From the NCBI GenBank assembly GCA_023151115.1, contig JAKLJP010000036.1, forward strand, positions 1 to 64,000: a DNA stretch of 64,000 bases. The letters are read 5' to 3'. The notes under the pieces are model-generated. The model had not been told where the DNA came from, did no database searches, and worked only from the letters and a program-made list of their open reading frames with translations. Below are positions 1 through 8,667 of the stretch, one piece after another. Source of the stretch: Anaerolineae bacterium (GTDB taxonomy: Bacteria; Chloroflexota; Anaerolineae; 4572-78; J111). The translations under genes were made by a program, and so were the position numbers. Position 1 is the stretch's first letter. Every line of letters starts with the position of its first letter.

Positions 1-545
1 GTCGCTCGTCGTAGCAGACAAGCGGATACAGCGGGTCGTAGGGCAGGCTATAGAACCACAGCAGGTGTTCCATTTGGGCCAGAAAGCGGCTGTCCAGCTG
101 GCTCAGACACCCGGTTCGCTTCAGATGAGGCTTGAGTTCGTTTTTTTTAGAATGGTGCCGACTTGGGCGTGCGAGAGATGCTCACAATAACCCAGTTCAA
201 CCGCTTTGTCGGCTAACAAACGCAAGAATAGCCTTCAGGCGCGTCACTACAGGCCAAGACAATCACCTTGGCTCGCTGGATCCCATCGATTTTGGTGGGC
301 CGGCCTGACCGGGCTTGATCCTGCAGACAGGCCAAGCCTATCCTCTGATATTTCTGGGCCAACTTGGACACCGTCGGCAGGTTGAGCCCGAGGGTCTCGG
401 CTACGGCGGTGTAGGTTTTGCCCCGATCCAATTCCAGCAGCCCGATGGCCCGGCGATAGACTTTGACCGGCAGTTCGCCTTGGCAAAGCAGTTCTTCCAA
501 ATAGCTTCGATCACCCTCGATAAGGTGCAGATGTTGTTTTTTCAT
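1..545 (-). pseudogene. IS630-like transposase remnant, frameshifted and cut by the window edge
   Basis: The intact part (213-545) encodes about 110 residues with the helix-turn-helix region typical of the N-terminus of IS630/Tc1-like transposases (AVAETLGLNLPTVSKLAQKY, then an RSGRPTK linker). After APEGYS the frame is lost: a small deletion removes the expected residues before RLLADKAVELGY, which continues in another frame. A run of eight A (minus strand, near 141-149) then shifts the frame again before NELKPHLKRTG and LSQLDSRFLAQMEHL, which runs off the window. The A run resembles the slippery sites some IS630 elements use, but the upstream deletion alone breaks the gene. No terminal inverted repeat could be defined. 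Family assignment is fairly secure from motif order; the inactive status is what the sequence shows. Confidence 0.8.
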
Positions 546-717
546 CGGTCATCTTAGCTGGATGACCCGTTTTCTCAAATCTTTGCTTTTCTTTTTTTAC
601 AATGTACTTAAGTTGAATCTGTTAAAAACCAAAGCCCTCAGGGGCCGTCCTAAAGACAATATTTTTCAAATAACGTGGTTTACTTGTGGGTAGGGCATAA
701 GGCCCCATGCTACGGCC

Positions 718-3258
718 TTACTGGTCATGCTCCCTGGCTGCAATAACTATTTGGCTTAAAATTTGCCGGGTTACTTCTGCTTCGGTTTCAGCGTCGAATA
801 AAGCTATTTCTAATCGGTAAACGCCGGGTTTGGCTTCAGCCGGTACGGTCAGCAGCCAGGGGTCCTGGACAATTTGCCCCGGCTGCCACTCGATGGAAGG
901 GTAGCCGCTCCGCACCGGGCGACCTAGCCAGTAAGCTGCTTCCTGCCCCTCTCGACCCAGCAGCCGCAGCAGAATAACGTAATCATGGCTGACCGAGGTC
1001 AAGGCTTGCCAGTAAAGCGTAACCCACAAGTTTTCTCCTGGCGGCGTATTTTTCGGTTCAAGAGTATATCCAGCTAAAACCAGATCATCATTGATTGCCA
1101 GTCGAAATGGATTTGGCGGCTGAAAGGTAGCGGGGTAACTTTTAGCCAGCGTGATGTGAATGGGTTGGGTATCTTCAGGCAGTTCAAAGTAACCAATAAT
1201 TTCGCCGCCATCGGTGCGAAAGCCGAATTGCAAAAAATAATCGCCGGGCGGCATGCCTATGGGCAGGGTGAGCGGCGCTTCACTTTCAACAATAGACTCG
1301 CGGGTCTGGTTGGCTGCTTCAAAGCCGGGGCGAGGCTGGGCGATAGCCTCTGTCCAAACGTAACCATCCACATCCACCAAACGCACAAAAAAGCGGTCGG
1401 TTACCAATTGTCCTTCGTTGCGCCAAAAGAGGGTCAACCGCAGGATTTCGCCCGCCGCAACATTTACTTCACCCTGGCAAGGACTCGGCTGGCATAGGTT
1501 GTAGCCAAAGAGCGTCCCCCGCCCTTCGAGTTTGTGTCCGCCGCCGTAATACTGCGCCGCCGGGCCGGGGTAAAGCCAGGCATACTCTAAACCCTGTAAG
1601 GTAACTGTATCCAGAGGTTTCTGGCGATTCAGGTAATTGATAATAGCCGGGTCATGTTTGCCGCGCTGCAACTGAGAGATGTAGATCGAGACATAATCGG
1701 CCTGTATCCAGCGCCCATCCAAATTGTCCAGGGCAATAGTTTTGCCCCGATAAAGAGGTCTGATTTTTGTAGAGTTGGCCGTAGCAACCTTTAAATTCTC
1801 GACCCCCGGCAGGGTGTTCAAGTGAGCTGCCACCAAATCAAGCCCCTCGCCGCCAATGCCGACCGGTAAAATTTGGGCCGCCTGCTTGATGCCGCCCAGC
1901 AGCGGACTCCAGTAAGTATAATAGTAGGGATGGTGCGGCAGGGCCAGTGCCATTTGCAGCCCCAAAAGCAACAGAGCGGAAAGCCAGGCCACTAGATTTT
2001 GGATTTTGGATTTTGGATTTTGGACTGGGTTTCCTTTGATTATTGGGGAGTGGAGATCATCCCTGGCAGTCAGCCAGCGCCAGGCAGCAACCAGCCCCAG
2101 CGCCGCCATAATATTGAGGGCAGGCAGCATAGGGATAACATAGCGATCAAATTTGAGTTCCGAGAGAGTGATCAGGATCAGATAGGGGATCAAGTAAAGC
2201 GCCATGATTCCCACAGCCAATTTGACCGGGCGCGACAACCAGCGGGTCGGCCAGGTTACAACCAACAAGGCCAACCCTAGCCACAACGCCGGGCCGGTGC
2301 GATACAGCAAAACCACCGGATAGAAAAACAGACCGGGGTCGTCTTTAAGATAGGCTTGGCCGAGAAAAAAACTTTTGCCGCCGCCCTCGCCCTCAACCAC
2401 GCGAATATTGAGAAAATCGTACATTTGCCGGGCCACCTCGATCGGTCCCACCCACAGGGCCGGCCACAGCGCCAAAATGGTGAGCGCCGACACCCCGGTC
2501 CAAACGAGCAACGCCCCCCCCCCCCGTCGCCAACGTTGTTGCGACAATAGACCCGGCTTAAAAAATGGAGCCGCCCCCATCACTAGTGCCCCTATCGGCA
2601 GTAGCGAGACAGCCGAAACTTTGCTCAGCAGGGCCAATCCCAGTAGAACTCCCCCCAAAGCTGCGTTCCGAAGACGTGGTTCGGCTTGATACAACAGCAA
2701 CGACAGCAGCGCCAATGTGGCCAGGCCGGTCAATAATCCTTCGGTACGAAGGGCGCGCGACTCGGTGAGCAAAAATGGATCAAAGGCCAGCAAAAAACCG
2801 CTCAGCCAGGCTACCCGATCATCAAAAACTCGCTGCACCAGGAGCACAATCAAGACGAGGAGTAGCGCGTTGGCGACTCCCGCCACCTGGCGTTTGGCTG
2901 CCAGAGTGGGCATGTCTTCCCTTGCCCCAACTGCCACAGACCAATCGGCCGAGCCACTGAGCCAGGCGTGTCCGTAGTGAAGCCAACTACCTAATGTCTC
3001 AACCCACATCAAGGTGACGCCCGGTTGTCCGGCATGATAAGTTTGAGCCAAATCGCCGCTGGCCAAAGCCTGGGTAAACTTGGCTGAACCTTCAAGCCAG
3101 TAGAACTCATCCGGCCCCACAAACACATCCAGATTGAGCACACGCGGCCAGAGCGATAAGAGAAAAATAATCCCGGCTAATATCACGGGGGATTGTAGCC
3201 AGACCTGCCCCGACAATTGAGCCAAGAGGTGGGTAGACGAATTTACACGAGTGGACAT
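718..3258 (-). CDS. GT39/PMT-like membrane glycosyltransferase with two C-terminal beta modules
   Basis: Integral membrane protein of about 846 residues. The N-terminal half has about ten hydrophobic segments and a GT-C acidic motif in the first extracytoplasmic loop (VGPDEF, D50-E51). Proteins of this fold transfer sugars from polyprenyl-phosphate donors on the outer face of the membrane; donor and acceptor here are unknown. After the helices comes a soluble stretch with GGEGLD, ADYVSIYISQLQ and YAWLYPG, shared with the genes at 3625, 8668, 14608 and 17274. Two beta-sandwich modules follow, marked by LTLFWRNEG...MPPGDY and VTLYWQA...KPGVYRLEIALFD. An earlier TTG at 3285 is possible, but ATG 3258 gives a more normal N-terminus; no good ribosome site is seen for either. 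A heptad array (1994-2024) encodes the KSKIQN loop. Confidence 0.85.
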   Translation of the reverse strand: MSTRVNSSTHLLAQLSGQVWLQSPVILAGIIFLLSLWPRVLNLDVFVGPDEFYWLEGSAKFTQALASGDLAQTYHAGQPGVTLMWVETLGSWLHYGHAWLSGSADWSVAVGAREDMPTLAAKRQVAGVANALLLVLIVLLVQRVFDDRVAWLSGFLLAFDPFLLTESRALRTEGLLTGLATLALLSLLLYQAEPRLRNAALGGVLLGLALLSKVSAVSLLPIGALVMGAAPFFKPGLLSQQRWRRGGGALLVWTGVSALTILALWPALWVGPIEVARQMYDFLNIRVVEGEGGGKSFFLGQAYLKDDPGLFFYPVVLLYRTGPALWLGLALLVVTWPTRWLSRPVKLAVGIMALYLIPYLILITLSELKFDRYVIPMLPALNIMAALGLVAAWRWLTARDDLHSPIIKGNPVQNPKSKIQNLVAWLSALLLLGLQMALALPHHPYYYTYWSPLLGGIKQAAQILPVGIGGEGLDLVAAHLNTLPGVENLKVATANSTKIRPLYRGKTIALDNLDGRWIQADYVSIYISQLQRGKHDPAIINYLNRQKPLDTVTLQGLEYAWLYPGPAAQYYGGGHKLEGRGTLFGYNLCQPSPCQGEVNVAAGEILRLTLFWRNEGQLVTDRFFVRLVDVDGYVWTEAIAQPRPGFEAANQTRESIVESEAPLTLPIGMPPGDYFLQFGFRTDGGEIIGYFELPEDTQPIHITLAKSYPATFQPPNPFRLAINDDLVLAGYTLEPKNTPPGENLWVTLYWQALTSVSHDYVILLRLLGREGQEAAYWLGRPVRSGYPSIEWQPGQIVQDPWLLTVPAEAKPGVYRLEIALFDAETEAEVTRQILSQIVIAAREHDQ
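1994..2024. repeat. GGATTTT heptad array inside a GT-C gene
   Basis: About four and a half tandem copies of GGATTTT (first copy AGATTTT), read in frame on the minus strand as a short basic loop (PKSKIQN) just before a membrane helix. The same unit recurs in two other GT-C genes, at 20139 and 60783. Confidence 0.9.
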
Positions 3259-3624
3259 AATGAATAGGGTTTTGATCGCCAACAATTAGATAATGACATT
3301 TTTTGTGACAAAACAAACTTGGGAGTATTATCCAACGTCAGTCCGGCATACTTTGCCATACAAAAAGCAATTTCACAAATTTGTTTGGCAGGCCAAATTC
3401 CATCAATAAGGCAGTTCCAAGATTTAAATTCACCAAAACGTGCTACCTCTCGCTTGCGTGTCTCTGGCGGCGTGTTCCGTTTGCTTTACCTCACGCAAGA
3501 CGTAAGAGGCAACACAAATATTGAGTAATTATTTTCTTGGAAATGTCTACCCGCCTCTCTCGTTGTGTTTACTTATGGCCATAACTGATATTAAAACAAA
3601 AACTACCATCATCGAGTCAAGCTG
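3259..3624. other. Intergenic region between divergent GT-C genes
   Basis: No credible gene is seen. Divergent promoters for the flanking genes should lie here but no convincing -35/-10 pair was identified. An imperfect inverted repeat (arms about 3446-3460 and 3491-3509, CCTCT plus TTGCGTG against CACGCAA plus AGAGG) could form a hairpin; its role is unknown. Confidence 0.4.
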
Positions 3625-6465
3625 ATGCTAAAACCTGTCCTGCTATGGTCAGCGTTAATTGCTGTGGTCATGCTGCCGCGCCTGCTCAATTTGGATCTGT
3701 TTGTTGGCCCAGACGAACTGGCCGAATTGGGTCGCAATAATAACTTCGCCCTGGCCCTGGCCCGAGGCGACCTGCCGGGAACGCTGGTCGGAGATGGCAA
3801 ACCCTCGGTGACGCTGATGTGGATCAATACCCTGGGAGTCACCGGCCAATGGTTATGGGGGCAACTGAGCGGCAGTCCGCGCCCGTTTGAACAAGTTGTC
3901 GCTCCGGAGCGCCCTTTTTCCGTCTGGCCGGAACGGCGGCTGTTCCTGGCCCTGGGCAGCGGCTTGCAGATTTTGGCCGCGTGGCCGCTGCTGCGCCGTC
4001 TCTGGAGTGAGCAAATTGCCACCGTAGCCGTAGGCTTGATGGGGCTGGAACCTTTATTGCTGGCCTTTACCCGCATGATCCGGGGCGACGCCTTGCTGGC
4101 CGGCTTTATGATCCTGTCGCTGCTGGGAGCGTTAGCTTTTTTAAAAACCGGCCAGCAGCGCTACAATTGGCTTTCCGGAGTTATGGCCGGCCTGGCCGGG
4201 CTGACCAAGCTCTCCGGGGGAGCGATTGTAATAACAGTAGCCCTACTCTACGGTGTCGCCTTACTTAAAAAGGATGAAAATTTAACTTCATCCTTCATCC
4301 TTTGGCTTCTTGCTGCCGCTGTTGCTTTCTTTGGCCTCTGGCCGGCCTGGTGGTTTCGACCCAGAGAGACGTTCGACTTGTTGTGGAATAAGGGACTTTT
4401 CCATGCTGTTGAAGCAACCAGCGGGCAGGCCGACCTTTATTTTTGGGGTGCAGTCCATCCCGCCGGGCCGGGGCCGTGGTTTTACCCTGTGCTGGCCGGA
4501 CTGCGGTTGACGCCCTGGCTGATTTTGGGTGGTTTGATCGCTCTGGGCCGCTGGCTCTGGTCAACCCTACGCGGACGCGCTCCCCTGGATTTGAACCTGG
4601 TGGGCTTGCTGCTCTACCTGGGGGTCTATGGTCTGGTCATCACCCTCCCCGGCCAAAAACTCGACCGCTTTTTTACCCCTATGATCCCAGCCCTGACCGT
4701 TTTGACTGCTATTGAAATTGCCCATATAATCCAATGGCTATCCGAAAGCACAAGCCGCCGCTTGAAGCCAACACGCACTAGCCACCTCGCACCACGCCTC
4801 CTCTATCTCTCTCTTACCTTTATCGCTCTGGCTCTCGTCTGGCACATCAGCCGCTACCATCCCCTTTATTCAACCTATTTCAACCCCTTGAGTGGTACTC
4901 CACAGTTTTGGGCATGGGCCTTGCCCATTGGTCACGGGGAGGGTGTCAACAGCGCCTTGTTATACCTGGCCGGTCAGGGCGACATGTCACAAAAGACGTT
5001 GCTTTGCGGCACCAATTTGCCGCGCTGCGAACCCTTTTTCAACGGAACATTGTTACCCCAGGAAGACCTGCGCTCGGGGGCATGGTTCAAAGCGGATTAT
5101 GTGTTGTGGCATGTTGACGAGGAACAGATGGAGGTTTTTCCCGCCGAAGTCCTGGCCTACCTGCGCCGCCAGCCGCAGCTTTACGTGGCTCACTATCACG
5201 GCCTCGATTATTCCTGGCTGTACGCGGTCCCCCAACCGGCTTTTCTGGCTTCCAAAGCCCGGCTGGAAGGCGTCGCCCGGCTTTTTGGCTACGACGCCGG
5301 AGGTCAGGATTTAAGCCGGCTGGCTGCGGGGGATACAATCAAGCTGCATGTCTACTGGCAGAATGAGGGCCAGGCTCACCAGCAGCAGTTTTGGTGGCGG
5401 GTGGTGGATCATTCCGGCTATGTATGGAGCGAGGCAGTAACCCGGCCGCTACCCGACTTTGAAGCCGAAGCCGTTAAAAAAGGGGCAGTCGTAGAAGGAA
5501 CGGTCAACCTGCCCCTGCCGCCCGATCTGCCTCCCGGCCCTTATGCTTTGCAGGCCGGCTTTGCCAATAAGACAGAAGAAGTGGGTCAATTTCCGCTCCC
5601 GGCCGCCGGAAGCGAATTAACCGTCGGCGGCGTACCGGCGGGTCCGACTCAGCCCGGCCAGCAGGTGAATTACTTGATCGCTCCGGGGCTGCGCCTGCGA
5701 GGGTATGATCTCTCCAGCAGGGAGGCAACTCCAGGAGACTTGTTGTGGCTCACCTTATACTGGCAGGGCGTTGAGGAGATGCCGCAGGATTATACCCTGG
5801 CCCTGCGCCTCCTTGACCCAAGCGGTCAAGTGATAAAGGGGTGGGAATTTCCGCCTGTCTCCGCTGTGTACCCCACCTCCACCTGGGCGGCCAATAGTTA
5901 TGTACGCGGCCCTCATCTGTTGTCGCTGCCAACCGAATTGGCTCCGGGACAATACGAGTTTGATCTGACTTTGGCGGGTGCGGCAAAATCTGTTAAGTTG
6001 GGGATGGTCAACTTCGTGACCCGTAAAGCCGTTTTCGACCTGCCGCCGGTGCAGTTTTCTGCTCATGCTGTTTTTGGCGACATCGCTACCCTGCTGGGCT
6101 ATGATTTGGCCGGCACTCTGTCGCCCGAGGGCGCACGCGTAGCCGTAACGCTCTACTGGCAAGCTCAAAAGAAAACAACCCGGCCTTATCAAGTGAAGCT
6201 GCGCCTGGTAGATGGCAGCAGCGGCTCCCTGCTGGCGGAGCAGACAGCCGAACCAGGCCAGGGTGTTGCACCCACCAGCGAGTGGCAAACCGGAGAAATT
6301 ATCACCGACCGCCATGAGTTGATAATTGCCAGCAGCCAACCCACTTCGGTAAATCTGGAGATCCAACTGTTGGCCGATACCCTCCAGCCGGTAACCTTAG
6401 CCCAGGGCCAGCCGTTGTTGGTTGTGCCGGAAGTGCAGCAAAAAGTGTCCTGGCGCACCCAGTAG
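3625..6465 (+). CDS. GT39/PMT-like membrane glycosyltransferase with three C-terminal beta modules
   Basis: About 946 residues. The N-terminal membrane part starts with a hydrophobic helix and the acidic motif VGPDEL (D30-E31) in the first external loop, as in GT-C enzymes. GQKLDRFFTPMIPAL and LPIGHGEG mark the subfamily shared with the genes at 718, 8668, 14608 and 17274; the linker domain contains ADYVLWHVDEEQ and YSWLYAVP. Three beta modules follow, marked by KLHVYWQNEG, LTLYWQGVEEMPQDY and VTLYWQAQKK. It is divergent from the gene at 718 and convergent with the one at 6478 (12 bases between stops). TTCATCC heptads at 4270-4300 encode part of a loop and the start of a helix. Fold and family are clear; substrate is not. 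Confidence 0.85.
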   Translation: MLKPVLLWSALIAVVMLPRLLNLDLFVGPDELAELGRNNNFALALARGDLPGTLVGDGKPSVTLMWINTLGVTGQWLWGQLSGSPRPFEQVVAPERPFSVWPERRLFLALGSGLQILAAWPLLRRLWSEQIATVAVGLMGLEPLLLAFTRMIRGDALLAGFMILSLLGALAFLKTGQQRYNWLSGVMAGLAGLTKLSGGAIVITVALLYGVALLKKDENLTSSFILWLLAAAVAFFGLWPAWWFRPRETFDLLWNKGLFHAVEATSGQADLYFWGAVHPAGPGPWFYPVLAGLRLTPWLILGGLIALGRWLWSTLRGRAPLDLNLVGLLLYLGVYGLVITLPGQKLDRFFTPMIPALTVLTAIEIAHIIQWLSESTSRRLKPTRTSHLAPRLLYLSLTFIALALVWHISRYHPLYSTYFNPLSGTPQFWAWALPIGHGEGVNSALLYLAGQGDMSQKTLLCGTNLPRCEPFFNGTLLPQEDLRSGAWFKADYVLWHVDEEQMEVFPAEVLAYLRRQPQLYVAHYHGLDYSWLYAVPQPAFLASKARLEGVARLFGYDAGGQDLSRLAAGDTIKLHVYWQNEGQAHQQQFWWRVVDHSGYVWSEAVTRPLPDFEAEAVKKGAVVEGTVNLPLPPDLPPGPYALQAGFANKTEEVGQFPLPAAGSELTVGGVPAGPTQPGQQVNYLIAPGLRLRGYDLSSREATPGDLLWLTLYWQGVEEMPQDYTLALRLLDPSGQVIKGWEFPPVSAVYPTSTWAANSYVRGPHLLSLPTELAPGQYEFDLTLAGAAKSVKLGMVNFVTRKAVFDLPPVQFSAHAVFGDIATLLGYDLAGTLSPEGARVAVTLYWQAQKKTTRPYQVKLRLVDGSSGSLLAEQTAEPGQGVAPTSEWQTGEIITDRHELIIASSQPTSVNLEIQLLADTLQPVTLAQGQPLLVVPEVQQKVSWRTQ
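4270..4300. repeat. TTCATCC heptads inside a GT-C gene
   Basis: Two tandem TTCATCC units (4287-4300) face an inverted AAGGATGAA (4270-4278). They encode KDENLTSSFIL in frame. The same heptad, in the other orientation, forms the array at 18739. Confidence 0.75.
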
Positions 6466-6477
6466 TTTAATTATGAT

Positions 6478-8664
6478 TTATTGGATGATCAGTGTAGTTA
6501 ACAAGAGCGCATTCTCGTCCGACGAATCATTGCTCAGAGGCAGGCGCGCTAACGATTGCGGATTATAAAAGCCAATCAGCAAATCATACGGGCCGGGGGG
6601 TAAATCGGGTGGGGCAGAAAATTGCTGGACATCAGAGAAGAATTGGCCCGGCTGCCACAGGCGCGTTGGATAGCTTCCGCCGAAGGGTTGATAATCGAAT
6701 TGAGCCACCGTATGGCCGGCCTGATTACGCATATGTAAAAATACGCTGTAATCGTCTGGAATGTGCTTAAGCACCGACCAAAAAAGTGTTAAGCTCACCG
6801 GAGTGCCGGGCATCACGGCTGTGGCAGGGTTTATATTGTAGCCTTTCAGCATAATTTTTTCAGAAAAATTGGCCGTGAGGGTATGCTCAATATCGGGCAA
6901 AGATAACGCCTTAACCAATTGTTCGGTTGATTGTAATTTGGCCGAGCTATCTTGATGATTAGGCCGGTTTTTTGCGGCTACTTTCAAAGCATCCTCGACT
7001 GCATCGCTCTGGTGGGTGGCTGCGGCCAGAGGCGCAATCATTAAGCTGTAGGTAAATTGTTGATCGGGCAGTACCGTAGTAGCGCGGATAAGACTCAAAG
7101 CCTGAGCTAAATTGCCCAGGTAGGCGGGCTGTTGCTCGGTTAAAAGCAAAAAGCTGCGACCAAAGCGATTAAATTCCGTTCCCCAACCATCCAGTTTTTC
7201 CAGGTTAGCCTCTTCAGGAACATCCCAAACTAAAACCCAAACCCGGCCCTCTCGGCTGGCCATACCGGCATTGAGCTGAGGCAAAAGCTGATAAACCAAC
7301 CCATAGCCGGTTACGATTTCAGCCGCCACCGGCAGGCCGGCCTTACGCCAGTAATTGAGGGTACGGGTGCAGTCATCTTCGGCCTCAAAATCGGCATCGC
7401 GCCAGGGGTGCCAGTAACGTTGGCAAACGATCAAATCATTTTTGGTGGAATTGTGGCGCAGCCAGTTAGCCGCCAACTGCCAGTTGCCGTTGGCCTCATT
7501 TTGATAAAACTCTCTGAGGGTCAAAAACCAAAAAACGGCCAGCGGAACCAGAAAAACCACCCCCAGGCTGACCGGCAGCCAGGTTTTGGCAAATTGGCGG
7601 TACCCCGCCGCCTTGACAACCGCCCAGGCAATCAAGATAAGCAGCGGTGGCAGGGTATATCCCAGGTAATGGGGCCTGGCCCAAAGATTGGGTATGATTT
7701 GGGTCAACACGCCAAGTTGCAGAAAGGGCAGCACTGTCCAGGCCAGCAGAATTAAAACAGCAAACCGCTTCCGCGCAGCAAGCCCCAGCCCCACACCAAT
7801 GACGACCAATCCCAGAAAGGGATAGACGCTATACTGACCAAAGCTACCCCGCTCCAAGCCATTATACCAGCGTAGATTTGTCCAGAGTGAGGCAGCCGAG
7901 TCTGGGCGCTGCGCCCAGACGACCCCGGCTAAAAAAGCATTACCGGCCTCAACATTTTGCATCACTTTTTGCCAGACCGGCCAGTAAACGATGACGAGGA
8001 TCATCGCGGTAATAGCCAGGCCAACGATAAGCCTTACCCACCCACGCCGGCCTGATGGTCGGGATTGCTGTCCCCAGCCCCCCCTTAGACCAAGCAGAAA
8101 AACCGAGTTAACAATGGCAAAACTGGTAAAGAGGTGGGTATACATAGCAGCGGCGCTGACCAGCCCAAAAGCAATTCCATAGCCCCATTTGTTGGTGCGA
8201 AAGGTCAACATCGCTAAAAGAAAAACGAACAAAGCTAACGACAAAACGCCGCTATAGCCTCTAAAAGCATGAGCATAGAAAACGGCATAGGGAGAAACGG
8301 CCAAAAGCAAGGCGCTTATTTGGCCGACCTGCCTGCCAAAAAAATATTGGGCAATTTTATAGATAAAAACAATTCCTAAAACTGACAGGCACAGCGCCGG
8401 CCAACGCAGGCTAAACAGGCTGTCCCCCAAGACAAGAATAGAAGCCCGACTCTGGATAAGAGCCAGGGCCGGCGTATTCAAGACGACATCGGCGACCATA
8501 ATTTTTTCAAAAGAAGCACTCACCCAACGATGGTACTCCGTACTTTCGTCATTGCTGATGGCCACATCACCCAACCCGTAAACCCTTAAAGCAAAACCCA
8601 GGAGTACAATTAGCGTTAAATAGAAATAACTGTTTTTCTTGGAGCAGGAGGAGGGGAAGGGCAT
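6478..8664 (-). CDS. GT-C (PMT-like) membrane glycosyltransferase with one C-terminal beta module
   Basis: About 728 residues. N-terminal helix at about 15-30, then AISNDESTEY with the acidic pair D39-E40, then AQYFFGRQVGQISALLLAVS, typical of bacterial GT39 proteins. It belongs to a different subfamily from its neighbours: it lacks their ADYV/YAWLYP linker domain and instead has a soluble region with LIVCQRYWHPWRDAD. One beta module closes the protein (LTLFWSVLKHIPDDYSVFLH, DLPPGPYDLLIGFYNP). It starts 3 bases downstream of the stop of the gene at 8668 and is probably co-transcribed with it. Donor and acceptor cannot be predicted. Confidence 0.85.
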   Translation of the reverse strand: MPFPSSCSKKNSYFYLTLIVLLGFALRVYGLGDVAISNDESTEYHRWVSASFEKIMVADVVLNTPALALIQSRASILVLGDSLFSLRWPALCLSVLGIVFIYKIAQYFFGRQVGQISALLLAVSPYAVFYAHAFRGYSGVLSLALFVFLLAMLTFRTNKWGYGIAFGLVSAAAMYTHLFTSFAIVNSVFLLGLRGGWGQQSRPSGRRGWVRLIVGLAITAMILVIVYWPVWQKVMQNVEAGNAFLAGVVWAQRPDSAASLWTNLRWYNGLERGSFGQYSVYPFLGLVVIGVGLGLAARKRFAVLILLAWTVLPFLQLGVLTQIIPNLWARPHYLGYTLPPLLILIAWAVVKAAGYRQFAKTWLPVSLGVVFLVPLAVFWFLTLREFYQNEANGNWQLAANWLRHNSTKNDLIVCQRYWHPWRDADFEAEDDCTRTLNYWRKAGLPVAAEIVTGYGLVYQLLPQLNAGMASREGRVWVLVWDVPEEANLEKLDGWGTEFNRFGRSFLLLTEQQPAYLGNLAQALSLIRATTVLPDQQFTYSLMIAPLAAATHQSDAVEDALKVAAKNRPNHQDSSAKLQSTEQLVKALSLPDIEHTLTANFSEKIMLKGYNINPATAVMPGTPVSLTLFWSVLKHIPDDYSVFLHMRNQAGHTVAQFDYQPFGGSYPTRLWQPGQFFSDVQQFSAPPDLPPGPYDLLIGFYNPQSLARLPLSNDSSDENALLLTTLIIQ

Positions 8665-8667
8665 GGT

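Noticed and set aside
3259..3285. Longer TTG start of the GT-C gene at 718
   Set aside because: Adds nine residues without a ribosome site; the ATG at 3258 gives a normal N-terminus.
5755..6366. 203-residue minus-strand open frame
   Set aside because: Antisense to the second and third beta modules of the GT-C gene at 3625; no domain or ribosome site.
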